NCBI GenBank assembly: GCA_036186865.1
Contig: AP025043.1
Location: 35,673,657 to 35,737,656 of the forward strand
Reading direction: 5' to 3'
Origin: Eustoma russellianum
Taxonomy: Eukaryota; Streptophyta; Magnoliopsida; Gentianales; Gentianaceae
DNA: 64,000 nt
Under the pieces are notes generated by a model. That model was not told where the DNA came from. It ran no database searches and worked only from the letters and a program-made list of their open reading frames with translations. A program made the translations under genes and the position numbers. Of this stretch, positions 35,005-47,550 are shown one piece after another (within the stretch, counting starts at the first letter, position 1; the number at the start of each line of letters is the position of its first letter).

Positions 35005-38000
35005 TGTAGAGAAAAAGGGGTTTGAGTGATTTCAAAATATATGATTTAAATGTGCATAAAAACGTGCATGACATAAATGTGCATGATATATTGCATATAA
35101 CTTGACTTATATAGTTCATATATAATGTTGTCATACTAACGAGCCATGAAGCGTTAAAGCTTACATCAAATGGCAAACATTTGTTGTGTTTATACTATTT
35201 TCAGGTGCCACCATTAATGAACTAAACTAGTTGATTAAGTCAAGTACTTAGTTAATTAAACTAAGTAGTTCATTAAAGGAAGCAACATTTGGACAAGGCA
35301 CAATGGCAACAAGACTAAGAAAGGAAAGTCTCCTCCTTCTCTCATCATACATATATACACGCATATATATAAATATATATATTTTTAGATTTTTTGAAAA
35401 AGGCACATACACATGTATTCCAACGTACTACCGACACGTTATATATTTTACGTACGTACGTTAACGTCACACCATCATACTTAACTCATATTTATGAGTA
35501 TATTCAGGTCTTATATCATATGATATAAGTCATGGTGATGACAAATTAAATACGACACGTTAAAAGGTTCTAAACCAAAAATTGTCGTATCGGGCAAATA
35601 CCGAAACTTCGCCAACGTGTCACGTACTTGCCATAAATAGATGGCCAGCCCTACACCTCAAAAATCTTTATAATTTTTGTGGGTATGATGATAATTCCAG
35701 CCATAAAATCATTCCATGTTGGCACACACAAATCACCCCACATTAAGGCCAAATTGTGGAGATTCCAATTTCAATTTTGTCACATGTAAATGGCGTCACT
35801 TTAAGACCAGCCAAGTGCTGAATATTAAAGTTTATATTATGTATATTATATGTAACATAATATATATAACATGTGCGAAAAGTTAGAATTTAATTAGAGA
35901 AAAATCTGGTAATTGATAAACATCAAAAATTCGGTTTTCTACGTACCTAACACATGGAACGTTTTTGGCACATCATACGACATGTATCTAGACACTTTTT
36001 ACATATGTCATACATCTTAAAGTGTTCTAAAAAATTAAATTAAGGGCTGATTTGAATATGTCATGTGTGTATTATCAAATGTGAACTAATTTACAAAGTT
36101 TGGAAAAATAAAATTCAGCACATGTATATACATATCATACACGCCTATTCCAGCTGAAATGGAGCATATGTGGAGCCTTTTTGGTATATTTATTGGTCAA
36201 GAATCATTCATACAATGTTGGTGACTTAAAGGAAGAAGCTACAAAAGGTAACGTTTCGAATTTTATCTCATTTGAAACACATGCTGAAAATTTCAGCATG
36301 TGTATTAAGAGCTCGCCGATTTTCACCATTGATGAGCCTATATTTTGTGTCTTGTAACATGGAATTAAATTGGAAGACAAATTGGAATTAATTTGAATAA
36401 GAAATGAAAGTAAATTTGTGATACCTTGAATATCACACATGCTGAAAAATTTCAACATGTGTATGAATGTATCTAGGCCGAATTCTTGGCCATGTTATTC
36501 TCCAATTTTATTTCCAAAATTGATGAGAATATTGTCTACTAATTGGTGATTTATTTTAAGAGAAAAATCAAAGAAAATTTGGCAACAATTTGAAATAAAC
36601 ATCCATGTATCACATGCTGAAATTTCAGCATGTCAAGTTCCTTAATGGCCGATTTTTTCACCCTTATTGGAGAAATATTGTCTTGCTTAATTTATGTGAT
36701 GATCTTGGAAGTTATGGTAATTGTTTTTGGCACATGTTTTTAGTGGAATTCTCAGATTTTCCAAGTCATTAAATGATGACAATACTCAACCAATCAATGA
36801 CTAACAAGTAAGCAAAAGTTAAATGATCATCCAATGAGGAGGTGCCAAGTAAGCAAGATCATGTCACAAAGATGCCACACATTCTCCTAAGGACTTAGAA
36901 GATAATTTTCAAGAGGAGAAGGACCTATAAGGGGGCGGCCAAAACATGTTAAAAGGGAAGGAAGAAGAACAAGAAAAAGCATTGCAATCTTGAAGCAAAA
37001 AATCGCCTAGCTCTCTTCTTATACACTCTCTTTCTTTCTTCTTCCTAAAAGCCTATTGTACTTATATTCATATTCTTGAATAGGCTTATCTTAGACCACC
37101 ACACATTCTTTATCTTTGTATAAGATTGATAAAGGTGTGATCAATCTTCAATCTTGCAAGGTGGTGGTGTTCGTGTGCATTGTATTCAGCATACAAGGTT
37201 TGTAAAGGGTCGGAGTTGGTGTGTAACTCCATCAACCCTGTGGTAAGGTGTATTTGTGTTGTGTTATTAGTGTGAACCGAGGAAGGTGTTCCTCGAAGAC
37301 TGGAGTAGGTTGTTTATAACCGAACCAGTATAAAATTCTTGTTGTCATTTACTTTCAGCACTTATATTCTGTTTCAGCACTGTTTATCCTTTTTGATTAC
37401 GTTTGTAAAAATAGTAAACGTTTTTCAAAAATTACGAAACTTTCCAGAATCATAGTCACACGTCTGAAGGTTAATTTGGCACAAGTTTCAACTCTTTTGA
37501 ACAAGTATAAGTCAATCAAACGCCCAAAGTTCTGAGACTAGTGCAGTCTGATTTTAAGGCTTGCAAAGGTTGAGACTTTGATCATATTTGGCTAACTTCC
37601 TAAAAGAATTTTTCAAAACTATTTCAACCCATTTAAATACAGCTTATATGGGGTTATTCTTTAAATTTTCAGAGCATTTGGAGTTACGCACAAATAGGAA
37701 TTAATTTTTCAAATCAGTCTACCGTTTCTAGCAGATTTGCGCAATCTGACCACCAACAAATTTTCAAGGGGTTAGAGTTTGAATTTAAATCTGAAATTTT
37801 TAGGAGATGCTCATAACATCTAAGGCGAAGTTCTCTCCAAATTTCAGAATTTTAGAAGACCTGCAACCTAGTTTTCAAAACGTTTTAAAACTGGTCCTGA
37901 AAACAGAAACTGTTTTCAGAAGTTGGGTTTTTGGTTTAAAACTATTTTAAAAACCACATTTTCCGCACCCACTATTCAACCCCCCTTCTAGTGGTTCCTT

Positions 38001-38012
38001 GCAAATACTACA
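35005..38012 (+). mobile_element. Non-autonomous Sirevirus, 3' LTR (3.01 kb)
   Basis: This is the intact LTR, starting TGTAGAG and ending TACTACA. It is the reference for the interrupted 5' LTR and the antisense solo LTR. The host Gypsy protease begins at 38013. The target-site duplication cannot be checked because the 5' end of the element is outside the window. Confidence 0.9.
36278..36633. repeat. Three palindromes in non-autonomous Sirevirus 3' LTR
   Basis: These are the counterparts of 928-1283. The middle one (36435-36462) has G-to-A in its right arm, so the palindrome is imperfect there. Confidence 0.75.
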
Positions 38013-38395
38013 CTTAGGACACTTCCGTAACTTCGATCCTCCTTGAAAGGTCACTTCCTTACGTGTGCGATCCTTAAAGGTAACTTGTTTTTCACTAGAA
38101 TCGATGTTGACATAATTCTTGGAAAGCCAATCCATCCCAAGAATCACATCGAAGTCCGTCATGGGTATGGGTATCAGGTCGGCTTCAAACCAATGGTTAT
38201 TAAACTCAAGTTCGCAGTTTCTGAAAACATGTTAAGATACAAGCACCTGTTCCCCAGCTGCTTGGATTCTATAGGGTGCATCACTATAGGTTGGGTTATG
38301 CTCAATATTCTTTGCAAATTTCTTGGATATGAAGGAGTGGCTAGCGCCACTATCAAATAACACATTGGCAGGTACTGAACATACTAGGATAGCTC
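38013..38395 (-). pseudogene. pol: Protease, minus-strand Tekay-like Gypsy (truncated)
   Basis: Read on the minus strand from 38395, this encodes a retropepsin with the active site LFDSGASHSF and the later motif DFDVILGMDWL. The catalytic Asp is intact. A TAA at 38232-38234 interrupts the frame between these two motifs. The frame is then cut at 38012 by the non-autonomous Sirevirus, and RT, RNase H and integrase must lie left of the window if still present. It is joined to gag by a probable intron (38396-38471). Confidence 0.8.
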
Positions 38396-38471
38396 CTGAA
38401 TCATGCAATGCTTACTAAGCAACTATAGGACAACAGTGCTTATAAGAATTTGCACAATTTTCAAAATATAC
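38396..38471 (-). other. Putative 76-bp intron at gag/protease border (host Gypsy)
   Basis: On the minus strand it begins GTATATTTTG and ends TGCATGATTCAG. The upstream gag frame leaves one base of a codon, and the downstream exon supplies the other two, so removal restores one frame (phase 1). If unspliced, Gag ends at a TGA at 38463-38461, ten bases into the intron. The equivalent segment in the plus-strand relative is 62333-62413. Confidence 0.6.
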
Positions 38472-39557
38472 TTGTCACCACGTCATTGGCCTCTTCAGCA
38501 GCTGCATCAGTCATGGCGTGAACTCTTGCATTGGTACGCTGACGCTGAGGCTTAGGCGGTTGTTGTTGCTGCTGGCCCCCCTTCTCCGGACATTTCTTGG
38601 CCATGTGTCCTGTTTTCCCGCATCCAAAGCAGGTGGTTCCCTTATCTGGACAGTCCTTAAGGATGTGGCCTGCCTTGCCCCACCCGAAACATTTCCCCGT
38701 CAGGTAATAACATTCTCCCACATGGCATCTACCGCAGTGAGAGCAGCTCGGAATAGCAGATTGTTGGCCTTGGTTCTTTGACTGGTTCTTTTGGGAACGG
38801 CGCTGGAACTGATTCTTCCCTTGACGCCCTGGGCCCCTTGAATTTGGCTTAGCGGATTTGCGGGGCCCTCCGCTCCTAGACACTTCCCTTCCTCTTTTCT
38901 GGCCGAACTCATCACGGCGAATGATATCTCTTTCAATTCGGTAGCATGCATCTAGAAGTGCACCAAAATTTGCTGGATTCGCATTGACCAGCCATGTTCG
39001 AATTCTAGGGTTCAATCCTCTTTCAAATTTTAACATTTTGGTTTCTTCATCATTCATGGTGGATGGTTGGAATCTTCCCAGAGCTATAAACTTGTTGGCG
39101 TAGTCAGCGACTGTCATTCCTTGTTCTTGTATTAGAGACTCAAACTCATGCCTTTTCTGTAATTTGACGGAGGGTGGTATGTAGAACTTGTTGAATTCCT
39201 AGAGAAACCTCTCCCAGGAAATTGGTCTTGGTAGATCTTGCAGATTGGCCTTCCACCACTGATTGGCCTCTCCTAGTAGAAATGGTCTGACTGCCTGAGT
39301 CTTTACCTCCTCAGGGGCTCTAATTAGTCCAAAGCAGTTCTCTACCTCATCTAGCCACTTCTCAGCGGCATCCGGATCTGACTTTCCTTTAAACGACGGA
39401 ACGTTGGCTCTTTTTAACTTTTCAAAGTAATATTGGGCATCTCTGACCGGCTCGTGAGGTTGAGGGTTATTCTGTTGCAGCATCACTTGACCAATTTGAG
39501 TGACTGTCTGGCAAAAGTTCTGAAAAGCATTAATATCTGGCATCATTTGTGGGAAGG
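38472..39557 (-). pseudogene. gag: Gag, minus-strand Tekay-like Gypsy, main part
   Basis: This is a Ty3-type Gag. From the break at 39557 it has MPDINAFQNFCQ, the Gag domain with FKGKSDPDAAEKWLDEVE and RPFLLGEANQWW, then MTVADYANKF and NPRIRTWLVN. A basic Gln/Arg-rich linker follows, then two zinc knuckles. The first (CFGWGKAGHILKDC) has Trp for its second Cys and is degenerate; the second (CFGCGKTGHMAKKC) is intact. A TAG at 39199-39201 is the only nonsense codon seen. The N-terminus lies across the CRM-like insertion at 48669-48818, and the two halves are in frame when the insert and one GAAGG are removed. Confidence 0.9.
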
Positions 39558-40869
39558 TGATGAGCTACAGCCTAACCTTGTGGATACAAACACTGACGAT
39601 GACACCTTAATGCCCCACACAGGTCCCATAACAAGGAGTATGGCTAAGAAATTGTTACATTGTGTTGAATCATTTCTTTACAGGCATGAAGAGGATGAAC
39701 CAAGCAGAGATGATGTCCATTGGGTTTATATGATACAAGCTTTGATCTAATTGTATCAAAAACGTGTTGTACATATCTTTAGTTGTTCTTTTTATTATTG
39801 TTGGTTGGTTAACCTTGTTTTAGGATAGTTTGTGTTGTATTATTGCCTTGTCTTTCAGGTACACGTACGTAGCTTGGAAATGCAATTAGAATCTGAATTT
39901 TTGTCCAAGCAAAGAGGTGAAATGCAAGTAGCTTACAAGCAAGGTGATGACAAGCACTCATGTCAAAATCAGATTTGTTCTTCACGTTAAGAATGGATGA
40001 AACAAGCTGCTCACATCATTATCCAATAGGAAGGAGTCGTGCAAATGTACAAACCAATCAAAAAAACAAGTGAAGGAAAGCAAGCAAGATGCACAACAAA
40101 AGATCCAATCAAAAACCATGAGGAATTCGGCTGGATGAAGGCATAATTGAGTTGAATATTCAAAGCCTCAAATACAACCAATCAAAGGCATTTCTAAGCA
40201 AGCTGCTTAATACATTATCCAATCAAAACTTTGGCTGAAAATCAAGCATGGAAGAAACATTAAATCCTTTGAAAATTCAAAGCCAACTTGCAACCAATCA
40301 AAGGCCATTCCAAAGCAAGCTGCTCCATGTATTAACCAATCAAATTGATCAAGAAAAAGGCTGGAAAACAGGATGGAGAGCACGGAAAGCAACCAGATTC
40401 TTGGAGCCAAAGTTGTTCAAAAACAAGCACCTTATTTTTAGTCTTGTACTTTGTACTTTAAACCTTGTACTCTTGTAATTTTCGTTTTGTATAAATAGCA
40501 TAGGAATCAGATTGTAAACACAATTCAAACACAATTTCAAGAAAACATTTCAATCAAACATTCCTTTAAGGAGTTCTCAACTTTCTAGTTGAAGTTAAAA
40601 CCACTTAACAGTTTTCTTTCAAGTTCATAGCCTAGAACTTGTTAGTATTCACTTCATTTTTGGTTTACAGCATCTTAGGGTCTCAATGAGGTTTTAGATG
40701 TGTTGGAATACCAAAGAGGAAGAGGTGTTGGTATAAATTGAGCCAAGAACAACGGTTACAATACAAGGGGTGTCATTGTGATGTTCTTTGCCATAGCTGA
40801 GGTTCAAATCAATTTGGAATAGGAGACAAAGTCCTTGGAACGTTTATCTAGCCTTCGTTTGGCTCATCA
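39558..40869 (+). mobile_element. CRM-like Gypsy, 5' LTR (1.31 kb)
   Basis: The LTR runs from TGATGAGC to GGCTCATCA, an 8-bp inverted terminal match. It repeats at 47358-48668. GAAGG at 39553-39557 and 48669-48673 is the target-site duplication. The first 193 bases carry a copy of the Pol C-terminal coding tail, as in the 3' LTR. Confidence 0.95.
40490..40497 (+). promoter_or_regulatory. TATA box, CRM-like LTR
   Basis: TATAAATA lies about 930 bases into the LTR and is conserved at 48288-48295 in the 3' LTR. Confidence 0.7.
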
Positions 40870-40871
40870 AT

Positions 40872-40884
40872 TGGTATCAGAGAC
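40872..40884 (+). other. Primer binding site, CRM-like Gypsy
   Basis: TGGTATCAGAGAC starts two bases after the LTR end and is complementary to initiator tRNA-Met. Confidence 0.9.
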
Positions 40885-42653
40885 TTGGTTAGTCTTCTAT
40901 TCATGTTTACATTGTTTAAACTTGCATATGAGTGATGCTGACCAAAACTGTTTAGTAAACTGTTTTATGTCCGTGTAGAATCTGTTAGTTTAGGTAGTTA
41001 GTTTATGTTTTAAAGTGTTTATTAGATAGTTTACAATAGTTTGGTAACTTAGTTTTAAGTGGCAAAACCGAAAACCCCCACAAAAATAACTTAGACTAGA
41101 CTTAAGTGTGTTAGAATCTGATTGTGTAGCTCAAGTTTAGAACCGTGTGTAACCAGCTTGTACTTGTTCAATCTGGCCTAGATATTGTTCATTAGGTCCT
41201 AATCTAGAAGTTTAAATGGTAGTTTAGATAAGTCCTTAAAACAGAAAACTTTGAACACAAAAATAGATTAGTTGATAGTTAGTTGTAATCAAGTTGTTAA
41301 AATTCTGTTTTCTTTTGTACTTGTGTGCAATCTGTTTTAAACGTTTTGTTTGCTGCCTTATTTAGCTTGGTTAGACTAGTTTACAACATAGTTTAAGTGT
41401 TTAGTTGGTTGTTTAGTTTAGCACAAGCAAAACCGAAAACTGAGAACAAAACAAGGTAGTTTTAGCTAAGTAAGTGTGCTGTGTAGTTTCTATTGACATG
41501 CGTTTGGTAAGTAGGATATAAACCCTTGCATCTAGTATCAGTTAGTTTAGAATCTGATTGCATCATACAAACAAAAACCAAACAAAAACAAAGTAGGATA
41601 GATCACTTAAAAGCAGAACAAAACAAGTTAGCTTACTTTGCATCAAAAACTGATTTCCATTAGTTGTTAGTAATCAGCCTTTATAAATTGCATTTAGAAA
41701 CAAATAAGTTACATTAGTTAGATCATTTGCATCAAAAACAAAAAAAAAGAAAAAAAAAAAGACAAACTGCCCAAAACCCGTGTGGTTTAGAACAACCTTT
41801 TAAAGCTCATTTGAAATCTTGGTGTATGCTAATAGCTTTATCTTTTTGTTGATTTCAATTGTTTCAAAATACTTGTTGGACTTAGATACATTCTGAAAGT
41901 TAGGAATTGTTTAAGCCCCACACTGTTAAAAAGCTATCCAATTGTTGTTTTAGATCAATTTCTGAACTTACATTGCACTATATACAATTTGAACTTGTAA
42001 TTGTGAATTGAATTCTCACTACATAGTGTTTAGCCGTGTTGTGTACGAAGAACTTTCAAATTCCAAATACAACAAACCTTGTGCAATTAAAGGTCGTGGG
42101 CAATGTCTCATGTAGGCCGTGAGGAGTAGTCTCACAACAATCAAGCAAACCCCTCCAAAGAAAGAAAATTAAGCTTGATTGAGAAATACACTAGAGAAAA
42201 GCCAATATTTGTCAACAAGTAAGAGGCAAGACAAGAGAGAATTGCACAAGAAAGCCAAGTGAGGAAAAAGCCCAAAGTTAAACATTGCAAAAAAAAAGGG
42301 AAAATCCCTGTGCAAAGCTCAAAAGAAAGGAAGTGCCCAAACCAAACCCAAAGTGTTGTAGTTTTGAAATATTGAAAGTTTCTAAAGCAAACCCTTGCTA
42401 GCACTTTGTTTGTGTGTCTTTACTTTCACTTTACTACAATTGATAATTGCATATGCTGTAAAGTAAATTGAGAGATTGTCTTAAACAACCCCGTAGGTTT
42501 CTTTCAGCCCAAACAACAATTTGACTTCTGTGATTTTTCTTGAATCCTTAGGAAAAATAGTCCAAATTGCTGTTTCAAACAATTGTCAACATAAAGTAGA
42601 GTATTTGCATCTCATCAATATTTTAATTGGCTTTTGAGATTGTTTTCTGAATC
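40885..42653 (+). other. Long leader of CRM-like Gypsy
   Basis: About 1.8 kb between primer site and gag. No frame shows recognisable protein. It is AT-rich with several loosely similar TTAGTTTAGA-type stretches and an A-run near 41740-41760. A packaging signal would be expected here but cannot be identified by eye. Confidence 0.6.
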
Positions 42654-44055
42654 ATGGGTCCCCAACAGAAAGATAATGCACCATCCCCGTCCCCATCTAC
42701 TCCTGTCCCATCCCCAGTCCCTGTTACCCTAGAGAATATCCAGCAAACACTCACTTTCCTTGTTAATCAATTTGGTTTAATGAGAAGTGACATAGAGGAT
42801 AACAAACAAAGGATAAGCAAAGTAGAAAAGCTAACCTCAGATCAAAAGGAACCTAGTATACCTTTTCAAGAAGGCACCTCTTATGGTAATGAGTCTCATG
42901 TTGATCGTAGAAAAGTCACATCACTTAGAGGTAGAGGTAGAGGTCGAGGAAGTAATGGTGGTCGTAGGAACATTTCTTCTGAGGAAAGGTTTGATAGTCT
43001 CCCTGAGTACAATGAAGAACCCTATCTAGAAGAAAGATATGATGAACGTCAACCTGATAGAGATGAACATCTTGAAGAAGAATACATTACTACTAAACTG
43101 ACAATACCCCCTTCCATGGAAAAAGTGATCCTGAAACGTATTTGCAATGGGAAACAAAAGTAGATCATATGTATTCTTGCACTAACTATTCTGAATTGGC
43201 CAAAGTGCGGTATGTAACTTTTGAATTTGTAGATTATGCTTTACTCTGGTGGGAACAATTGAAGAATACCAGGAGAAGAACAAGACAGCCCCCTGTTGTT
43301 ACTTGGTCCGAGCTGAAACAAGAGATGAGGAAGAGATTCATATCTCCTTCATATGAAAGAATCATTTTCCAGAAATTGCAACAACTTTCTCAAGGTAATA
43401 GATCTGTTGATGAATTTAATAAAGAATTAGAACATCTGCTTACCAGGGCTAACATAGAAGAAGCTGAGGAAGCCACAATGGCTAGATTTCTAGCTGGCTT
43501 GAACAAAGAGATTGCATTCAAGGTGGAACTTACACCTTACTCTGATATGGCTTCTATGGTTCACATTGCTGAGAAAGTGGAAAGACAATTGAAGGTAAAA
43601 ACTTCTAACCCTTCTTTTCGGACTAATCCTTTGAGTTTTCCTAGAACACAGCCCAGGACGCCTTTCCGTCCACAACAAGGTCAAGGCCGTGGATTCCAAG
43701 GAAAATCAACCCAGAACATCCAAAGTCGTCCAAAGTTTCCAATCACTGATAAAGGCAAAGCCAAGGTGGAAGGTACGCCTAATGTTAAGACTCGTGATAT
43801 TCAATGTTTTAAATGCTTAGGAAAAGTCATTTTGCTAATCAATGTCCCAACCCTAAACGCATCTTGTTTGTTGAAGAGTCTAATGAGTATTATTCTGAGG
43901 AAGAATTGGAAGAGAGTGAGGAAAACAATGAAATTGAGCAAACATGTGAGGAAGAAGAGATTATTGAAGAGATTAATGAATGTGAAACAAAAGAGTTCTT
44001 AGTTGTCCGTCGAGCTCTAAGTGCCCAAATTAAAACTGAAGAACCTGAAATATAA
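42654..44055 (+). pseudogene. gag: Gag, CRM-like Gypsy (two frameshifts)
   Basis: Gag opens with MGPQQKDNAPSPSPS, a proline-rich start followed by a predicted coil and an RGRGRGRG stretch. The frame shifts at about 43115, in a short C-run, into the capsid-like domain (WWEQLKNTRRRTRQPP, MRKRFISPSYER, MARFLAGLN). A second shift at about 43820 falls inside the zinc knuckle, splitting its CFKC from the later HFANQC. The frame then runs through an acidic Glu-rich segment to a TAA at 44053-44055. From there to the end of pol the frame is unchanged, so the TAA is a simple nonsense change. Confidence 0.85.
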
Positions 44056-44082
44056 CGAGAGAACATATTCCACATTCACTGT

Positions 44083-44916
44083 ATGGTTAAGAAGAAAGTC
44101 TGCACTTTAATCATTGACTTCGGTTCATGTACCAATGGTGCAAGTTTTGAACTTGTTAGGAAACTTGAGTTACTTTTAAATAATCACCCCCGTCTTTATA
44201 GACTTACGTGGCTTAATGAGTGTGGTGAAGTTAAAGTAACAAAGCAAGTCCTAGTTCCTTTATCAATCGGTGGGTATTCTGCTGAGGTGTTATGTGACGT
44301 AGCCCCTATGCAATCAAGTCATATCTTATTAGGTAGACCGTGGCAATTTGACAACAAGGTTACATATGATGGTTACCTGAATAGATATTCCTTTAGGCAT
44401 AACAATAAACTGTTCAAATTAAATGCCTTGCCCCCGCACAAAGTCTTTGAGGATCAACAACGAATGTTAAAAAGCCATAATGATCCAAAAGAAAAGGAAT
44501 TGGAAAGGATTTTCATCAAGGAAAACCAGCTGAAAAGTTCACATCTTAAAATTGAACCGAAAGAAATCAAAGTTTCTGCCAAACCATCTCTAAAGAAAAG
44601 CGCATTCTTTGCATCTCAAAGTGAGGTATTCCATGCTATCAATTCAAAGAAAACTGTTTATATCTTGCTTTACAAGGAAACTCTGTTCTCGTCATCTGAA
44701 ATACCATCTACTTTACCAAGTGAAGTTGCATCTTTACTTCAAGAATTTTCTAGCTTGTTTCCTGAAGGAGATCCCCCAGGTTTACCACCTCTAAGAGGCA
44801 TTGAGCATCAAATAGATTTCGTTCCAGGAGCTATTCTGCCAAACAGACCTGCCTATAGAGCCAATCTAGAGGAAACTAAGGAAATCCAAAAACAAGTTGA
44901 GGAATTATTAACCTAA
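44083..44916 (+). pseudogene. pol: Protease and linker to RT, CRM-like Gypsy
   Basis: This is a retropepsin-type protease with IIDFGSCTN at the active site, where the Asp is kept but Phe stands at the second position, and HILLGRPWQFD as the later conserved block. It runs into the pre-RT region (IEHQIDFVPGA, NRPAYR). A TAA at 44914-44916 separates it from the RT frame; both lie in the same frame. Confidence 0.85.
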
Positions 44917-44934
44917 GGTAAAGTAAAAGAGAGT

Positions 44935-47550
44935 ATGAGTCCTTGTGTTGTTCCTGTCATCATTGTCCCTAAGAAAGATGGAACTTGGAGAATGTGTACT
45001 GACTATAGAGCCATCAATAAGATCACTGTGAAGTATAGATACCCTATTCCTAGGTTGGATGACATGTTGGATATGTTGTATGGGTCTAGGTGCTTTAGCA
45101 AAGTAGATCTTAAACAAGGTTACTTCCAAGTGAGAATTAGGGAAGGTGATGAATGGAAAACTGCCTTTAAGACTAAATTTGGACTGTACGAATGGTTAGT
45201 TATGCCATTTGGTTTAACCAACGCCCCTAGTACTTTCATGAGGTTAATGAATGAGGTCTTAAGGAAATTCATAGGGAAATTTGTAGTAGTTTACTTTGAT
45301 GACAGTCTTATCTACTTGAAAACCCTAAGTGAACATCTGATCCATCTTCGAGCTGTTTTTGTCACCCTACAGAAAGAAGAGTTGTATGCTAATTTCAAGA
45401 AGTGTTCTTTCTGTCTGGAGAAGGTTATATTCTTAGGATTTGTGATTAATGCTGAAGCAATTGAAATGGACCAAGAGAAAGTTAAATCCATAACTGAGTG
45501 GCCAACCCCTAAGTCTGCTGGAGATGTTAGGAGTTTTCATGGATTAGCTAGCTTCTATAGACGTTTTGTGAAGGATTTCTCTACCATAGCTGCACCCTTG
45601 AATGAGTTAGTCAAGAAAGATGTAAGATTTGAATGGGGAGAATCACAACAACAAGCCTTTGAGGAACTTAAGAAACGTCTAACTTCTGCACCTATCCTGA
45701 GATTGCCCAACTTTGACGAAATGTTTGAAGTTGAATGTGATGCCAGTGGAGTTGGCATTGGAGCTGTATTGCATCAAGGTAACAAACCTGTTGCCTACTT
45801 TAGTGAGAAATTGAAAGGAGCTTCCATAAATTATTCAACCTCTGATAAAGAATTGTATGCCCTTGTCCGTTCTTTACAAACTTGGCAACATTATCTACAA
45901 CCTAAGGAATTTGTGATTCATACTGATCATGAGAGCCTTAAATATCTAAAAGGTCAAGGAAAATTGAACAAAAGACATGCCAAATGGGTTGAATTCATTG
46001 AACAATTCCCTTATGTGATCAAGTATAAGCAAGGAAAAGAAAATGTTGTTGCTGATGCCTTATCTCGTTGCTATACTTTGATTACTACTCTTTCATGTAA
46101 CATGTTTGGTTTTGAGTCTATCAAAGAGATGTATCATTCTGATCATGACTTTAGTTCTATCTATCAAGCATGCATTGATTCACCTTTTGCTAAATATTAC
46201 TTGCATGATGGTTATTTGTTTAAAGAACATAACTTATGTGTACCAATGTGTTCATTAAGAGAGTTGTTGATAAAAGAAGCTCATGGAGGAGGTTTAATGG
46301 GTCATTTTGGCTCGTTAAAAACTTTGGAGACACATAAGGAACATTTCTTCTGGCCGCATATGAGAGCACATGTTGATAAGGTATGTGACCAATGTATTAC
46401 TTGCAAACAAGCAAAATCTAGAACACAACCACATGGATTGTACACTCCCTTATCTGTTCCAAGCTCACCTTGGACTGATATTTCTATGGACATTATATTG
46501 GGATTGCCTCGATCCAAAACTGGTAAAGATAGCATCTTTGTTGTTGTTGATAGATTTTCCAAAATGGCACATTTCATTGCATGTAAGAAAGTTGATGATG
46601 CTATTCATATTGCTGATTTGTTCTTTAAGGAGATTGTTAGATTGCATGGCATGCCACGTACAATTGTTAGTGATAGAGATACAAAGTTTCTAAGTCATTT
46701 CTGGCGTGTTTTGTGGAGTAAACTTGGTACTAAATTGTTATTTTCTACAATTGCTCACCCACAAACCGATGGTCAAACTGAAGTTGTTAATAGAACTTTG
46801 TCTCAACTGTTACGTGTTGTCATTCAAAAGAATTTAAAGAATTGGGAAGACTGCTTAGCTTATATTGAGTTTGCATACAATAGAGTTGTTAATAGTGGAA
46901 CCTTGCATTCTCCTTTTGAAGTTGTTTATGGCTTTAACCCTTTGTCCCCGCTTGATCTTGTTCCCATACCTGTTCATGAACGTGTTAGTTTAGATGGTGA
47001 ACGAAACGCAAAACTTGTGAAAGAATTGCATGAAAAGGTTAAGTCACAACTTGAAGCTAAGAATAAAGTGTATGCCAATAGAGCCAACAGGAATCGTAAA
47101 GTTGTTATATTTGAGCCTGGTGATCTTGTTTAGTTACACTTGAGGAAAGAAAGATTCCCTAAGGAAAGGGACTCAAAGTTGAAGCCTAGAGGCAATGGAC
47201 CGTTCAAAGTATTGAAACGGCTTGGTGATAATGCCTATGTTCTCGATCTTCCTGAAGAAAGGTATGGTCCTATCTCTAAAACTTTTAATGTTGCTGACCT
47301 TTCTCCGTTTAGTATTGATTCAGATTCGAGGACGAATCCTTCTCAAGTGGGAGGGAATGATGAGCTACAGCCTAACCTTGTGGATACAAACACTGACGAT
47401 GACACCTCAATGTCCCACACAGGTCCCATAACAAGGAGTATGGCTAAGAAATTGTTACATTGTGTTGAATCATTTTTTTACAGGCATGAAGAGGATGAAC
47501 CAAGCAGAGATGATGTCCATTGGGTTTATATGAGACAAGCTTTGATCTAA
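44935..47550 (+). pseudogene. pol: Pol, CRM-like Gypsy: RT, RNase H, integrase, LTR-encoded tail
   Basis: RT shows VPKKDGTWRMC, FGLTNAPSTFM and the catalytic YFDDSLIY. RNase H shows ECDASGVG, SDKELYA and HTDHESLKY. Integrase shows the zinc region (HGGGLMGHF, then CDQCITCKQAK) and the DDE residues in SMDIILGLP, VSDRDTKF and QTDGQTEVVNR. A TAG at 47131-47133 stands where GDLVW usually reads Trp; the same frame continues beyond it through FKVLKRLGDNAYVLDLP to 47550. The last 193 bases lie inside the 3' LTR and encode GPITRSMAKKLL and a final acidic-to-aromatic tail. Coding overlap with the 3' LTR is a known CRM arrangement. Confidence 0.85.
47346..47357 (+). other. Polypurine tract, CRM-like Gypsy
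   Basis: AGTGGGAGGGAA abuts the 3' LTR and, at the same time, encodes part of the Pol tail. Confidence 0.8.

Noticed and set aside
38043..38360. Plus-strand frame of 105 codons
   Set aside because: It is the shadow of the minus-strand protease.
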